Notes: a model not told the origin generated them from the sequence alone. 19,043 nt of DNA from an uncultured Porphyromonadaceae bacterium (GCA_905198125.1 CAJKBH010000048.1:1-19043); one strand, 5' to 3'; positions 8,290 to 15,983 are shown, counted from the stretch's first letter. Program-made: numbers and translations.

Positions 8290-8312
8290 AGGCGCTTCGG
8301 GCGCCTTTTTTT
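8290..8312 (+). terminator. Intrinsic terminator ending the porin/MFS/hydrolase block
   Basis: AGGCGC and GCGCCT form a 6-bp stem around TTCGG, followed directly by eight T residues. It lies 20 nt after the stop of the third MFS gene and is the only convincing intrinsic terminator seen from the left edge to here. Confidence 0.88.
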
Positions 8313-8361
8313 CTGTTTATCCTCTTTTTGAATACATTTTGAATAATCAAGGCGTCAAATG

Positions 8362-8393
8362 TTTTAATATTTCAGTACTTTTTACTAACTTTG
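8362..8393 (+). promoter_or_regulatory. Bacteroidetes-type promoter for proS
   Basis: TAACTTTG at 8386-8393 matches the TAnnTTTG -7 consensus of Bacteroidetes primary sigma factor promoters, and TTTT at 8362-8365 is a near match to the TTTG -33 element with a 20-nt spacer. It would give a leader of about 65 nt before the proS ATG. Confidence 0.65.
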
Positions 8394-8464
8394 CTAAATA
8401 AAATTAAAAGAAGAAAGAAATCCTTTCACGTCATCAAGGACAGTGAACGGTTTTTTAGCGCAAT

Positions 8465-9946
8465 ATGGCAACAGAACTTAAGAACTTCACAAAGCGTGCG
8501 GATAATTATTCGCAGTGGTATAACGAGTTGGTAGCAAAAGCCGATCTTGCAGAGCAGTCGGCAGTAAGAGGGTGCATGGTAATCAAGCCTTACGGCTATG
8601 CCATCTGGGAAAAAATGCAGCGTCAGCTGGACGACATGTTCAAGGCCACCGGGCATCAGAACGCATATTTCCCGCTTCTTATTCCCAAATCGTTCCTGAG
8701 CCGCGAAGCCGAGCACGTAGAGGGCTTTGCCAAGGAATGCGCCATCGTGACCCATCACCGTCTCAAGAACGACCCCGAGGGCAACGGCGTGATAGTGGAC
8801 CCCGAGGCCAAGCTGGAGGAGGAACTCATAATCCGACCCACATCCGAGACCATCATCTGGAGCACTTTCAAGAACTGGATACATTCCTATCGCGACCTGC
8901 CGCTGCTCATCAACCAGTGGGCCAACGTAATGCGCTGGGAGATGCGTACACGCATGTTCCTCCGCACCGCCGAATTCCTGTGGCAGGAGGGCCACACGGC
9001 CCACGCCACACGCGAGGAGGCCGAGGCCGAGGCACGCAGAATGCTTGAGGTTTACGCCACATTCGCACAGGATTTCATGGCTATTCCCGTCATAAAAGGT
9101 GTAAAGTCTGCCACCGAGCGTTTTGCCGGCGCCCTCGACACCTATACAATCGAGGCCATGATGCAGGACGGCAAAGCCTTGCAGTCAGGCACATCCCACT
9201 TCCTGGGCCAGAACTTTGCAAAGGCATTCGATGTAACGTTCATGAACAAGGACAACAAGCCGGAATACGTATGGGCATCGTCTTGGGGCGTCTCGACACG
9301 CCTTATGGGTGCGCTGATCATGACACACAGCGATGACAACGGTCTGGTATTGCCTCCAAAGCTGGCTCCTATCCAGGTTGTGATTGTGCCTATCTACAAG
9401 AATAACGAGGGCCTCAAGGCTATCTCTGAGAAGGTACAGCCACTAATCGAAGAACTCCGCGCTAAGGGAATCAGTGTCAAATATGACGATGCGGACAACC
9501 GCCGGCCCGGATTCAAGTTCGCCGACTATGAGGTAAAGGGTGTTCCTGTGCGTCTGGCCATCGGACAGCGAGATCTGGAACAGGGCACGGTCGAAATGAT
9601 GCGCCGCGACACCCTGCAGAAGGAGACCGTTCCTTTCGACGGCATCGCCGACCATATCGTGGAGGTTCTCGACGACATACAGAAAAGTCTGTATCAGAAA
9701 GCTCTTGACCGCCGCATCGAGAAAACCATCACCGTCGACACATACGATGAGTTCAAAAAGCGAATCGAAGATGGCGTGTTCATCATGGCACACTGGGACG
9801 GCACTCCCGAAACCGAGGCTAAAATCAAGGAGGAGACTAAGGCTACCATACGTTGCATCCCGTTCGATTCCGACAAGACACCCGGCGTATGTATGGTGAC
9901 AGGCAAACCTTCAGTTCAACGGGTATTGTTCGCCCGCAGTTATTGA
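8465..9946 (+). CDS. proS: Prolyl-tRNA synthetase, archaeal/eukaryotic type
   Basis: Cytoplasmic class II aminoacyl-tRNA synthetase that charges tRNA-Pro with proline using ATP. At 493 residues it is the short type without the editing insertion found in long bacterial ProRS. The catalytic core shows motif 1 around KPYGYAIWEKMQ (41-52), RPTSE (124-128), motif 2 around MRWEMRTRMFLRTAEF (156-171) with the following QEGHTAH, and motif 3 GVSTRLMGAL (275-284). The anticodon-binding domain spans about 300-405, and the C-terminal domain ends in the typical FARSY. Only some of the zinc-ligand cysteines of that domain seem present (Cys464, Cys476), as CMVTGKPS replaces a CxxC. A promoter lies upstream. 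The next gene, a proline-specific peptidase, starts only 33 nt downstream. Confidence 0.97.
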   Translation: MATELKNFTKRADNYSQWYNELVAKADLAEQSAVRGCMVIKPYGYAIWEKMQRQLDDMFKATGHQNAYFPLLIPKSFLSREAEHVEGFAKECAIVTHHRLKNDPEGNGVIVDPEAKLEEELIIRPTSETIIWSTFKNWIHSYRDLPLLINQWANVMRWEMRTRMFLRTAEFLWQEGHTAHATREEAEAEARRMLEVYATFAQDFMAIPVIKGVKSATERFAGALDTYTIEAMMQDGKALQSGTSHFLGQNFAKAFDVTFMNKDNKPEYVWASSWGVSTRLMGALIMTHSDDNGLVLPPKLAPIQVVIVPIYKNNEGLKAISEKVQPLIEELRAKGISVKYDDADNRRPGFKFADYEVKGVPVRLAIGQRDLEQGTVEMMRRDTLQKETVPFDGIADHIVEVLDDIQKSLYQKALDRRIEKTITVDTYDEFKKRIEDGVFIMAHWDGTPETEAKIKEETKATIRCIPFDSDKTPGVCMVTGKPSVQRVLFARSY

Positions 9947-9979
9947 TACCTTAACCTGAAACACACATCAGTCGACGTC

Positions 9980-12163
9980 ATGAATAAGAATCTAAGGCAT
10001 TATATTTCGGCAGCCGCCGTAACTATGTGCGCCACAGCCACAGCCGCACCTCTCACGGTCGCAGACTATTGCCAGCCCGACCTCACGCGACCGGTCAGCG
10101 TCAAGACGCCGATGCCACTGGCCGACGGCGCGTCTTATTCCGCGATATCGGCCGATGGCCGCAGCATCGAGTCATACAGTTTCAAGACCGGAAAGAAACT
10201 GGAAACTCTTTTCAGCCTCGACGCTCAGAAAGGCGATGTCAAGATAGATTCGTTCGACGGATACTCCATATCGGACAACGGCCGCAAGATAATGCTGTGG
10301 CAGGAGACTTCCAAGATATACCGACATTCGTTCTATGCGGAGTATTACGTATATGATACTTTCCGCGGCACAATGCAGCGTGTATCGACCGGAGGTCCGC
10401 AACGTGGCGCGACCATGAGCCATGACGGCCTTCAGGTGGCATATATGCGCGACAACAACCTATGGATCTCCAATCTGGATTACGGCACCGACAAGGCCAT
10501 AACCAAGGACGGTCAGACCAACAAGGTGATAAACGGCATTCCCGACTGGGTCTATGAGGAGGAATTCGGCATGCAGACCGCAATGGCCTGGAACGGGCAG
10601 GACAATGTGCTGGCATTCATACGTTTCGATGAGTCGGAGGTGCCTGTATATAGTTTTGACAACTATAAATCATACTGCGACGCCGATCCGCTGACGGATG
10701 TGTATCCCGAAAGCTATTCGTACAAGTATCCGTTGGCAGGCTATCCCAATTCCACTGTGACTGTTCTAGCCTACCATGTCGACAATCAGACAGTGAAGCA
10801 GATGGATATTCCGATTGGCAAGGATTACGTGCCGTCAATGGAGTTTGACGGCACAGGTACGAATCTGATGGTGATGACCCTGAACCGTGACCAGAATTCT
10901 CTTAAGCTTTACAAGGTGAATCCCGGTAGTACGGTCTCCAAAGTAATATATACGGAAACAAGCGATGCATGGCTCAGCCCTTCTGCATATCAGATGGGGG
11001 AATATAGAGACAAGTCGTTTTATATCGGAAGCGAAAAATCAGGTTACCGCCATCTGTACGAGTATGACTATAACGGCAATTGTCTGCGTCAGGTCACAAA
11101 AGGGGAGTGGAACGTGACGAACTTCTACGGTTGCGATCCCCGTACTGGCACTGTATATGTGCAGACCACCCAGCTTGGTCCTGTCAACCGCAACATTGCC
11201 GCCGTAGAGCGTACCGGCAAGATGACTATCCTCAACAATACGCCCGGAACCGAGAACGCATGGTTCAGCAGCGACTGCCGCTATTTCCTCCGTTCTTACA
11301 GCAATGCCGTCACTCCTCCGGTGTTCACGCTGTGCGACAACCGCGGCAAACAGCTGACCGAGGTTGAGAATAACGCTCAGTATGCAGCCAAATATGCTTC
11401 GGCCCCTAAGAAAGAATTCCTGCAGATTCCCAACGCCGAGGGCGAAATGATGGACGCTTTCATCATCAAGCCTGCCGATTTCTCAGCAAGCAATAAGTAT
11501 CCGTTGCTGATGTATCAGTATAACGGTCCGGACTCTCAGGAGGTATTGAACGCGTGGCGCATGGAAGGCATTTATTATCTGGCATCGCAGGGTTATGTCG
11601 TAGTGGCTGTGGATGGACGCGGCACCGGCAACCGCTCCCGTCAATGGGCCACTTCCGTTTACCGCCGGCTTGGACAGCTGGAAACCAAAGACCAGCTTGC
11701 AGGCGCAAAATGGATGAAGCAGCAAAGCTATATAGACCCGCAGCGTACTGCATGCTTCGGATGGAGCTATGGTGGCTATATGACGCTTATGGAACTCGGC
11801 GATCCCGATTGTACGTTCAAGGCAGGTGTAGCTATGGCTCCCGTGACCGACTGGCGGTTCTACGATTCCGTCTACACAGAACGGTACATGACCACTCCGC
11901 AGCAGAACGAATCGGGTTATGACGCGGCTTCCGCCCTCAACAGAACCCAGAATCTGAAAGGCCGTCTGCTTATCATGTCCGGCACCAGCGATGACAATGT
12001 ACATTTCTACAATACGCTGAAATATACATCTAAACTATATTACCAGGGAACGGTCTTCGACATGATGGCACTGACCGGGTTTGAACACAGTCTGCCCAAG
12101 TGTAATGCAAGAACCATGCTGTTCAAAAAAATATGTGATTTCTTAGACCTTAATGTTCGCTGA
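9980..12163 (+). CDS. Dipeptidyl peptidase IV-like serine peptidase (family S9B)
   Basis: Exported peptidase that removes X-Pro (or X-Ala) dipeptides from peptide N-termini. The first 23 residues form a signal peptide (basic MNKNLRH, hydrophobic core, Ala-rich cleavage region near 20-23). Residues about 35-475 are the beta-propeller, including DWVYEEEF (189-196), whose Glu194-Glu195 pair binds the free substrate amine. The alpha/beta-hydrolase domain follows: Tyr514 (oxyanion), Ser596 in GWSYGGY, Asp671 in SGTSDDNVH and His703 in GFEHSL complete the catalytic set. At 727 residues it has normal DPP-IV length and all key residues. A prolyl tripeptidyl peptidase specificity cannot be excluded. 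It probably works in the periplasm on diet or host proline-rich peptides, feeding amino acid uptake. The start at 9980 is supported by the signal peptide. Confidence 0.93.
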   Translation: MNKNLRHYISAAAVTMCATATAAPLTVADYCQPDLTRPVSVKTPMPLADGASYSAISADGRSIESYSFKTGKKLETLFSLDAQKGDVKIDSFDGYSISDNGRKIMLWQETSKIYRHSFYAEYYVYDTFRGTMQRVSTGGPQRGATMSHDGLQVAYMRDNNLWISNLDYGTDKAITKDGQTNKVINGIPDWVYEEEFGMQTAMAWNGQDNVLAFIRFDESEVPVYSFDNYKSYCDADPLTDVYPESYSYKYPLAGYPNSTVTVLAYHVDNQTVKQMDIPIGKDYVPSMEFDGTGTNLMVMTLNRDQNSLKLYKVNPGSTVSKVIYTETSDAWLSPSAYQMGEYRDKSFYIGSEKSGYRHLYEYDYNGNCLRQVTKGEWNVTNFYGCDPRTGTVYVQTTQLGPVNRNIAAVERTGKMTILNNTPGTENAWFSSDCRYFLRSYSNAVTPPVFTLCDNRGKQLTEVENNAQYAAKYASAPKKEFLQIPNAEGEMMDAFIIKPADFSASNKYPLLMYQYNGPDSQEVLNAWRMEGIYYLASQGYVVVAVDGRGTGNRSRQWATSVYRRLGQLETKDQLAGAKWMKQQSYIDPQRTACFGWSYGGYMTLMELGDPDCTFKAGVAMAPVTDWRFYDSVYTERYMTTPQQNESGYDAASALNRTQNLKGRLLIMSGTSDDNVHFYNTLKYTSKLYYQGTVFDMMALTGFEHSLPKCNARTMLFKKICDFLDLNVR

Positions 12164-12226
12164 GACGTTGAATATACAGGTGCAATAGGTTTGACCATTG
12201 TTGTGAGGCCTTGATTTAAAACGACA

Positions 12227-13585
12227 ATGCACGACTTGGAAAAAATAAGTAGTTCGAGGCTTTTCGCCTTCTGGAAGGACTTCTGTATCGGCATTCTGGT
12301 GTTGATGGGCACCATGTTGCTGGCGCAGGTCCTCCCGTACTATTTTGCGCCTATTCCTTCGCTGATAGGCGCGGCCGTGCTTTACACCATGCTTTACAAC
12401 AACCGGCTCGTTGACAATCCCGGCTGCATGGTTATGATCTATGCTTTGTTCTATTGCCTGATCACATATTCTTTCGCTACAATCATCCTCAATCTGCTCT
12501 ATATATGGGGCATGATGGAATTGCCCAAGGAACTGACCTTCATCGCTCCTCCTTATATACCGTCACTGTTGCTTGATCCGATTTGTTTCGTCATATTCGG
12601 TATTATCATGCTTAGGCTCAATTCACTGAGCTATTGCATGGACTGCAAATTCAAGAACGGTCTGTCCATCGACCGCGGCAAACTGGGACAGATACTGCAT
12701 CGCGAATCGCGCGTCCAGATTCTTAACCTGCTGTGCGTGTTCGGAGGCCTGTCCATAATTGTCTGGGCCTATTACTTCACTCTTTACGACAGATCTGCCG
12801 ACATAAATACGCGCGACCGATACATATTCTTCTGGCTCAATCTGGTAATATTCCTTTTAGACGGTATGTACTTCGCAGCAAGGTATTATAACATTTATCT
12901 TGATCAGAAGGAGAGGGGCAACATCATCACCGAGGAGGAACTCAGCGATATGACCACAAAGACATATTTGCGGTTCTATGTGATATGCGGCAACAGCATC
13001 TATGTCAATCCCAAGACGGTGGATCCACAGATGCCTTTCCGTAATATAATAGACACACCTTTCGTTACCAAACGTAACGTAAACGGTATATCCACCTACG
13101 AAGTCAATGATGTCATCCATAATATGGTGCAGCATCCAGGACACCTGAAATTCTTCTACGGGCGCCGAAACCCGGATATGCAGAAACATCGTCTGCTGCG
13201 CTATTTTTATTTTCTGGATGGCACCCCCGAGGATTATCCCGAGCTAAACATCAGCGGCGAATGGATGGACTTCAACCGCATCAAGAGCATATACAATTCC
13301 AGTCCGACTCTTATGGCCGGCACATTCCTGGCCGATATGTCCAGGATGTCGACCGTGGTGCTGACTCAGAAAATATTCGATGACCGCGGTTTCCGCAAAA
13401 TCAAAGTCAAATCCTATCAGCCGAATTACGATCTGAACGAGATCCGCGATAAAGACTATGATTTCCAGGACGACAAATGGATTCGCGTGGCAATGTTCAA
13501 CTCCGATACCAAGGGATTCCACGTGCGTCGTATCTGGCAGAAATTCCTGAACAATAACAAACAAAGTGCTTCGTGGCGTCAGTAA
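12227..13585 (+). CDS. Unrecognised multi-pass membrane protein with soluble C-terminal domain
   Basis: I do not recognise this 452-residue protein. The N-terminal half has about six hydrophobic segments (roughly 20-40, 42-58, 67-95, 107-131, 165-187 and 198-222), and the second half from about 225 is soluble, with mixed charged and aromatic residues and no membrane segment. Three cysteines cluster around 137-170. Recognisable but unassigned blocks are NISGEWMDF (341-349), HPGHLKFFYGRRNPD (303-317) and a basic C-terminus. No kinase, GGDEF, protease or transport motif was found. The start lies 63 nt after the DPP-IV gene and the stop overlaps the longest possible miaA frame, so translation may be coupled with miaA. 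Codon use looks like the neighbours. Confidence 0.75.
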   Translation: MHDLEKISSSRLFAFWKDFCIGILVLMGTMLLAQVLPYYFAPIPSLIGAAVLYTMLYNNRLVDNPGCMVMIYALFYCLITYSFATIILNLLYIWGMMELPKELTFIAPPYIPSLLLDPICFVIFGIIMLRLNSLSYCMDCKFKNGLSIDRGKLGQILHRESRVQILNLLCVFGGLSIIVWAYYFTLYDRSADINTRDRYIFFWLNLVIFLLDGMYFAARYYNIYLDQKERGNIITEEELSDMTTKTYLRFYVICGNSIYVNPKTVDPQMPFRNIIDTPFVTKRNVNGISTYEVNDVIHNMVQHPGHLKFFYGRRNPDMQKHRLLRYFYFLDGTPEDYPELNISGEWMDFNRIKSIYNSSPTLMAGTFLADMSRMSTVVLTQKIFDDRGFRKIKVKSYQPNYDLNEIRDKDYDFQDDKWIRVAMFNSDTKGFHVRRIWQKFLNNNKQSASWRQ

Positions 13586-13593
13586 CGGACTTA

Positions 13594-14529
13594 ATGACAC
13601 CATCCGAAGGCGACCGTAAAGGATTACGGGCCATTGCAGTGGTCGGACCAACAGCCTGTGGAAAGACACGCAGGGCCGTACAGATTGCCTCCGCATTGAA
13701 CGGTGAGATTTTATCCGCCGACTCCCGTCAGGTGTACTGCAACATGGATCTCGGCACAGGTAAGGATCTGGATGAATACGGCAATGTCAGGTATCATCTG
13801 ATTGATATCTGCCCTCCCGGATCCAAATACAATCTTCACAAGTACCTCAGGGACTTCAATCGGGTATATGCAGATGTTCTGGCACGTGGCAAACGGCCCG
13901 TTATCTGCGGAGGTTCCGGTATGTATGTGGAACATGCCCTGAACGGGATTTCACTCCCGGATGTGCCCGAAAATACCGCATTAAGGCATTCCCTGGCCTC
14001 CAAGTCCCTTGACCAGCTCGCGGCGATGCTGGCAGGCTACAAACAGCTGCACAACGTCACTGACATTGACACCAAGGCAAGGGCTATAAGGGCCATCGAA
14101 ATTCAGGAATATTACCTCCACCATCCGGAGGAGACGGAATCCGCGTCGCGTCAGGGCGCGAAACCTATCGATGCCCTGATAATCGGTCTTGATATTCCTC
14201 GCGAGGAGAGACGCGCCCGCATATCGTCACGCCTGAAACAAAGACTTGACAACGGCCTGATCCGAGAAATCCGGCACCTTCTTAATTCCGGCATAGATGC
14301 CGAGGACCTGATATATTATGGTCTGGAGTATAAATTCGTCACGCTCCATGTGATGGGGGAGTTGTCGTATCAGGAAATGTTCACTCAGCTTGAGACAGCG
14401 ATCCATCAGTTTGCCAAACGCCAGATGACATGGTTCCGGGGGATGGAACGTCGTGGATCGACCATACACTGGTTGCCATACGACCTTGACGATGCTGAAT
14501 TTTTAACACGCGTCAGTGAACTGCTTTGA
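13594..14529 (+). CDS. miaA: tRNA dimethylallyltransferase (MiaA)
   Basis: Transfers the dimethylallyl group of DMAPP to N6 of A37 in tRNAs reading codons that begin with U. With the ATG at 13594 the protein has 311 residues, normal for the family, with the P-loop GPTACGKT at 18-25, the DSRQVY block at 43-48 that places the substrate adenine, GGSGMYVEHAL at 106-116, GLDIPREERRARI (198-210) of the swinging region, and KRQMTWFR (275-282) near the C-terminus. A GTG at 13573 in the same frame would add 7 residues and overlap the previous gene by 13 nt; I prefer the ATG because the family has few residues before the P-loop and it leaves an 8-nt gap. Bacteroidetes often carry two MiaA proteins; only one is visible here. 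Confidence 0.93.
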   Translation: MTPSEGDRKGLRAIAVVGPTACGKTRRAVQIASALNGEILSADSRQVYCNMDLGTGKDLDEYGNVRYHLIDICPPGSKYNLHKYLRDFNRVYADVLARGKRPVICGGSGMYVEHALNGISLPDVPENTALRHSLASKSLDQLAAMLAGYKQLHNVTDIDTKARAIRAIEIQEYYLHHPEETESASRQGAKPIDALIIGLDIPREERRARISSRLKQRLDNGLIREIRHLLNSGIDAEDLIYYGLEYKFVTLHVMGELSYQEMFTQLETAIHQFAKRQMTWFRGMERRGSTIHWLPYDLDDAEFLTRVSELL

Positions 14530-14629
14530 CCGGCATTCGACACCCGTATTCATAAGATACTGAAATTTCCTTGCTTTCGCAGTGAACAATTCGGCCCGCT
14601 AAAACGGTTATATCATAGAAACAATTCTT

Positions 14630-14646
14630 AACAGTCCACGACTGTT
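14630..14646. promoter_or_regulatory. Palindrome upstream of the SRPBCC gene (possible operator or hairpin)
   Basis: AACAGTC and GACTGTT are perfect inverted arms of 7 bp around CAC, ending 14 nt before the ATG at 14661. The size suits a dimeric regulator site in DNA or a small leader hairpin in RNA. No good TAnnTTTG promoter was found in this 131-nt gap, so the role is uncertain. Confidence 0.35.
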
Positions 14647-14660
14647 TAAATACAGATACT

Positions 14661-15176
14661 ATGATTACCGACAAGATTAAATTCAAACCCGGATATGCCA
14701 AAGCCGACAGTAAGACCTTCGCATCGGCCGGAGTGGAAGTCGAAGGGCTCGATCCCCAGATAATATGGCGCAACCTCACCAACATCAGCGCATGGCCGCG
14801 CCTCTCCGAAGATATCGTCGACATCCAGTATGAAGATTCGGCCGACAACGATCCCCATCTGTTCGACAAGGCCCAGTTCAACTATACATTGACATCAGGA
14901 CAGCGTGTCGTGGCTCAGGTCATCGAATTCTCGCACCCCAAGGACGACCGTCCCGGACGCCTGGCATACCAGGGAACAGTTTTTGACGGCGAACGCCGCA
15001 TCAACGAAATGGTTGCAGAATTCATGGTGGGAGTTCCCGATCATAAAGGCATCCTGACAGTCGAAGCCGCATCCTCGGCCAAAGAGGAGAGTGCCGACGC
15101 TCCGAACCGCAACTACGGCGACGAACTCAAGAACTTCCTCGTAAATCTGGCCGATTGGTCGAAAAAACATCGTTAA
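14661..15176 (+). CDS. SRPBCC (START/polyketide cyclase-like) fold protein
   Basis: A 171-residue cytoplasmic protein that looks like a single SRPBCC helix-grip domain, which forms a deep cavity for hydrophobic ligands. The pattern V.GLDPQIIWRNLTNISAWPRLSEDI (about 27-51) is the usual strand, helix, 'W.....WP.W' start of the fold. Then come strand blocks ending TSGQRVVAQVIEF (78-90) and the P.RLAYQGT element (98-105), and a long C-terminal helix (about 151-170). The ligand is unknown. It follows miaA by 131 nt and is closed by a strong terminator. It could be transcribed from its own unseen promoter, with the palindrome at 14630-14646 as candidate control site. The fold is a pattern-based call. 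Confidence 0.75.
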   Translation: MITDKIKFKPGYAKADSKTFASAGVEVEGLDPQIIWRNLTNISAWPRLSEDIVDIQYEDSADNDPHLFDKAQFNYTLTSGQRVVAQVIEFSHPKDDRPGRLAYQGTVFDGERRINEMVAEFMVGVPDHKGILTVEAASSAKEESADAPNRNYGDELKNFLVNLADWSKKHR

Positions 15177-15211
15177 TACACATCTCTGATCTAAAAATAC
15201 AATTACCCTGC

Positions 15212-15252
15212 AAGTGCGTCCCAGGTAACAGCGGGATGCACTTTTAGTTTTT
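15212..15252 (+). terminator. Intrinsic terminator after the SRPBCC gene
   Basis: AAGTGCGTCCC and GGGATGCACTT pair over 11 bp with a single G-T wobble, around a 10-nt loop, then a T-rich run (TTTTAGTTTTT). It starts 36 nt after the stop codon. Confidence 0.88.
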
Positions 15253-15288
15253 AGCAAAATCTGGTAATTTTACGTTTTTGCTAAAAAC
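15247..15288. repeat. 13-bp AT-rich inverted repeat
   Basis: GTTTTTAGCAAAA (15247-15259) and TTTTGCTAAAAAC (15276-15288) are perfect inverted arms around a 16-nt spacer. The left arm overlaps the T-run of the terminator before it. It could give a back-up hairpin or be a protein-binding site; no further role can be read. Confidence 0.55.
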
Positions 15289-15315
15289 CTGAATCTTAGA
15301 ATAATAATGAAATGG

Positions 15316-15349
15316 CACAAAAAAAGTTGCTTTTTTGTGTTATTTTTTT
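15316..15349 (+). other. A/T hairpin followed by a T-run (weak terminator-like)
   Basis: CACAAAAAA (15316-15324) and TTTTTTGTG (15331-15339) pair over 9 bp with a 6-nt loop, then TTATTTTTTT follows. The stem is almost all A-T pairs, so any termination would be weak. It may insulate the tRNA promoter downstream. Confidence 0.3.
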
Positions 15350-15358
15350 GCCCGAATA

Positions 15359-15390
15359 TTTGGTCAGTATTGAAAAAAGTTGTAATTTTG
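15359..15390 (+). promoter_or_regulatory. Bacteroidetes-type promoter for tRNA-Gln
   Basis: TTTG at 15359-15362, a 20-nt spacer, and TAATTTTG at 15383-15390 match the -33/-7 consensus of the Bacteroidetes primary sigma factor exactly. The tRNA begins 60 nt later, so a short 5' leader would be trimmed by RNase P. Confidence 0.8.
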
Positions 15391-15449
15391 CAGTGTCAAA
15401 AGGGACAGAGATAAGGCCAAAAGCCAAATCGAAACCAAAGACAAAACAT

Positions 15450-15520
15450 TGCCTTGTGGTGTAATGGTAGCACACCGGATTCTGGTTCCGTTTGTGAGAG
15501 TTCGAGTCTTTCCAAGGCAA
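15450..15520 (+). tRNA. tRNA-Gln (anticodon CTG)
   Basis: A full cloverleaf can be drawn. The acceptor TGCCTTG pairs perfectly with CAAGGCA (15513-15519). The D stem is GTGT/GCAC, and the anticodon loop TTCTGGT places CTG at 15482-15484. The T arm is GAGAG-TTCGAGT-CTTTC, and the discriminator is A at 15520. No CCA is encoded. The anticodon stem has a C-T mismatch at its base (position 27-43). CTG reads CAG glutamine codons. Confidence 0.95.
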
Positions 15521-15524
15521 CTTT

Positions 15525-15559
15525 AAAACCTATTCGTCAACCGGATAGGTTTTCTTTTT
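15525..15559 (+). terminator. Intrinsic terminator of tRNA-Gln
   Basis: AAAACCTAT and ATAGGTTTT form a 9-bp stem with an 11-nt loop, followed by CTTTTT. It begins 5 nt after the tRNA. Confidence 0.8.
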
Positions 15560-15605
15560 ATAGCAACGATTTAAAATATCATATATATTTGGGGTCAGCG
15601 GATTT

Positions 15606-15718
15606 TGACGGCGATGACGCCGTCACTCCAGTCATGGGAATTTGCATGTCATCTGAGATAATCCGCGATTTAGATTTATGTATCCGCAGCGACTGGAGGG
15701 GTGGCGTCCTCGCCGCCC
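15606..15718. repeat. REP-like doublet: two hairpin units in inverted orientation
   Basis: Unit 1 is an 8-bp hairpin (TGACGGCG, loop ATGA, CGCCGTCA; 15606-15625) followed by CTCCAGTC (15626-15633). Unit 2 is the mirror image: GACTGGAG (15691-15698), then an 8-bp hairpin (GGGTGGCG, loop TCCT, CGCCGCCC; 15699-15718). The two are inverted copies with divergent stem bases but preserved pairing, about 57 nt apart. This layout is that of REP pairs (REPINs/BIMEs) mobilised by RAYT transposases in other bacteria; no RAYT is in this window. Confidence 0.55.
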
Positions 15719-15788
15719 TAATGCAAATCACGTTGCACTCATGCAAATATCCGTAGCACCCATAAGTAGGGCACAACCGTTAATTTCG

Positions 15789-15983
15789 ATTCTCAGAATC
15801 CGGTACATCATTATTATAGGTCATAATCCCTATTTAACATAATAGCAATTATGACCCGTTTACTTATCCGTTAAATTCGACCTCTTTTATATCAGGAATC
15901 ATATTTCTGAATCGTCTGTATCTATCATTTCCCGACGCATCCATTCGTTAATCGGTCAATTTCGTTATTCTCAGAATCCGGTA
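15789..15983. repeat. Two copies of a 17-nt direct repeat
   Basis: ATTCTCAGAATCCGGTA occurs at 15789-15805 and 15967-15983, each preceded by a similar AATTTCG context. They bracket about 160 nt that includes the hairpin at 15819-15856. They could be remnants of a duplication or of an excised element. Confidence 0.6.
15819..15856. repeat. Long palindrome between tRNA-Gln and uvrA
   Basis: GGTCATAAT and ATTATGACC form 9 bp, then a 2x2 internal loop, then CTATT/AATAG forms 5 bp around TAACAT. There is no T-run on either strand. It may be a transcript-end structure for the - strand uvrA mRNA or a repeat remnant. Confidence 0.5.

Noticed and set aside
13573..13575. GTG start for miaA
   Set aside because: Would overlap the previous gene and add residues not usual before the P-loop; ATG at 13594 fits better, though GTG cannot be excluded.
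15296..15520. 74-codon open frame on the - strand over the tRNA promoter
   Set aside because: Overlaps the tRNA and its promoter and ends in a Phe/Leu-rich low-complexity run from A/T-rich DNA.
15454..15756. 100-codon open frame over the tRNA and following repeats
   Set aside because: Overlaps the tRNA-Gln cloverleaf, its terminator and the REP-like units, so it is not a plausible gene.
15606..15983. CRISPR array
   Set aside because: Repeats here are palindromic doublets or two-copy direct repeats without regular spacers, and no cas genes are present.
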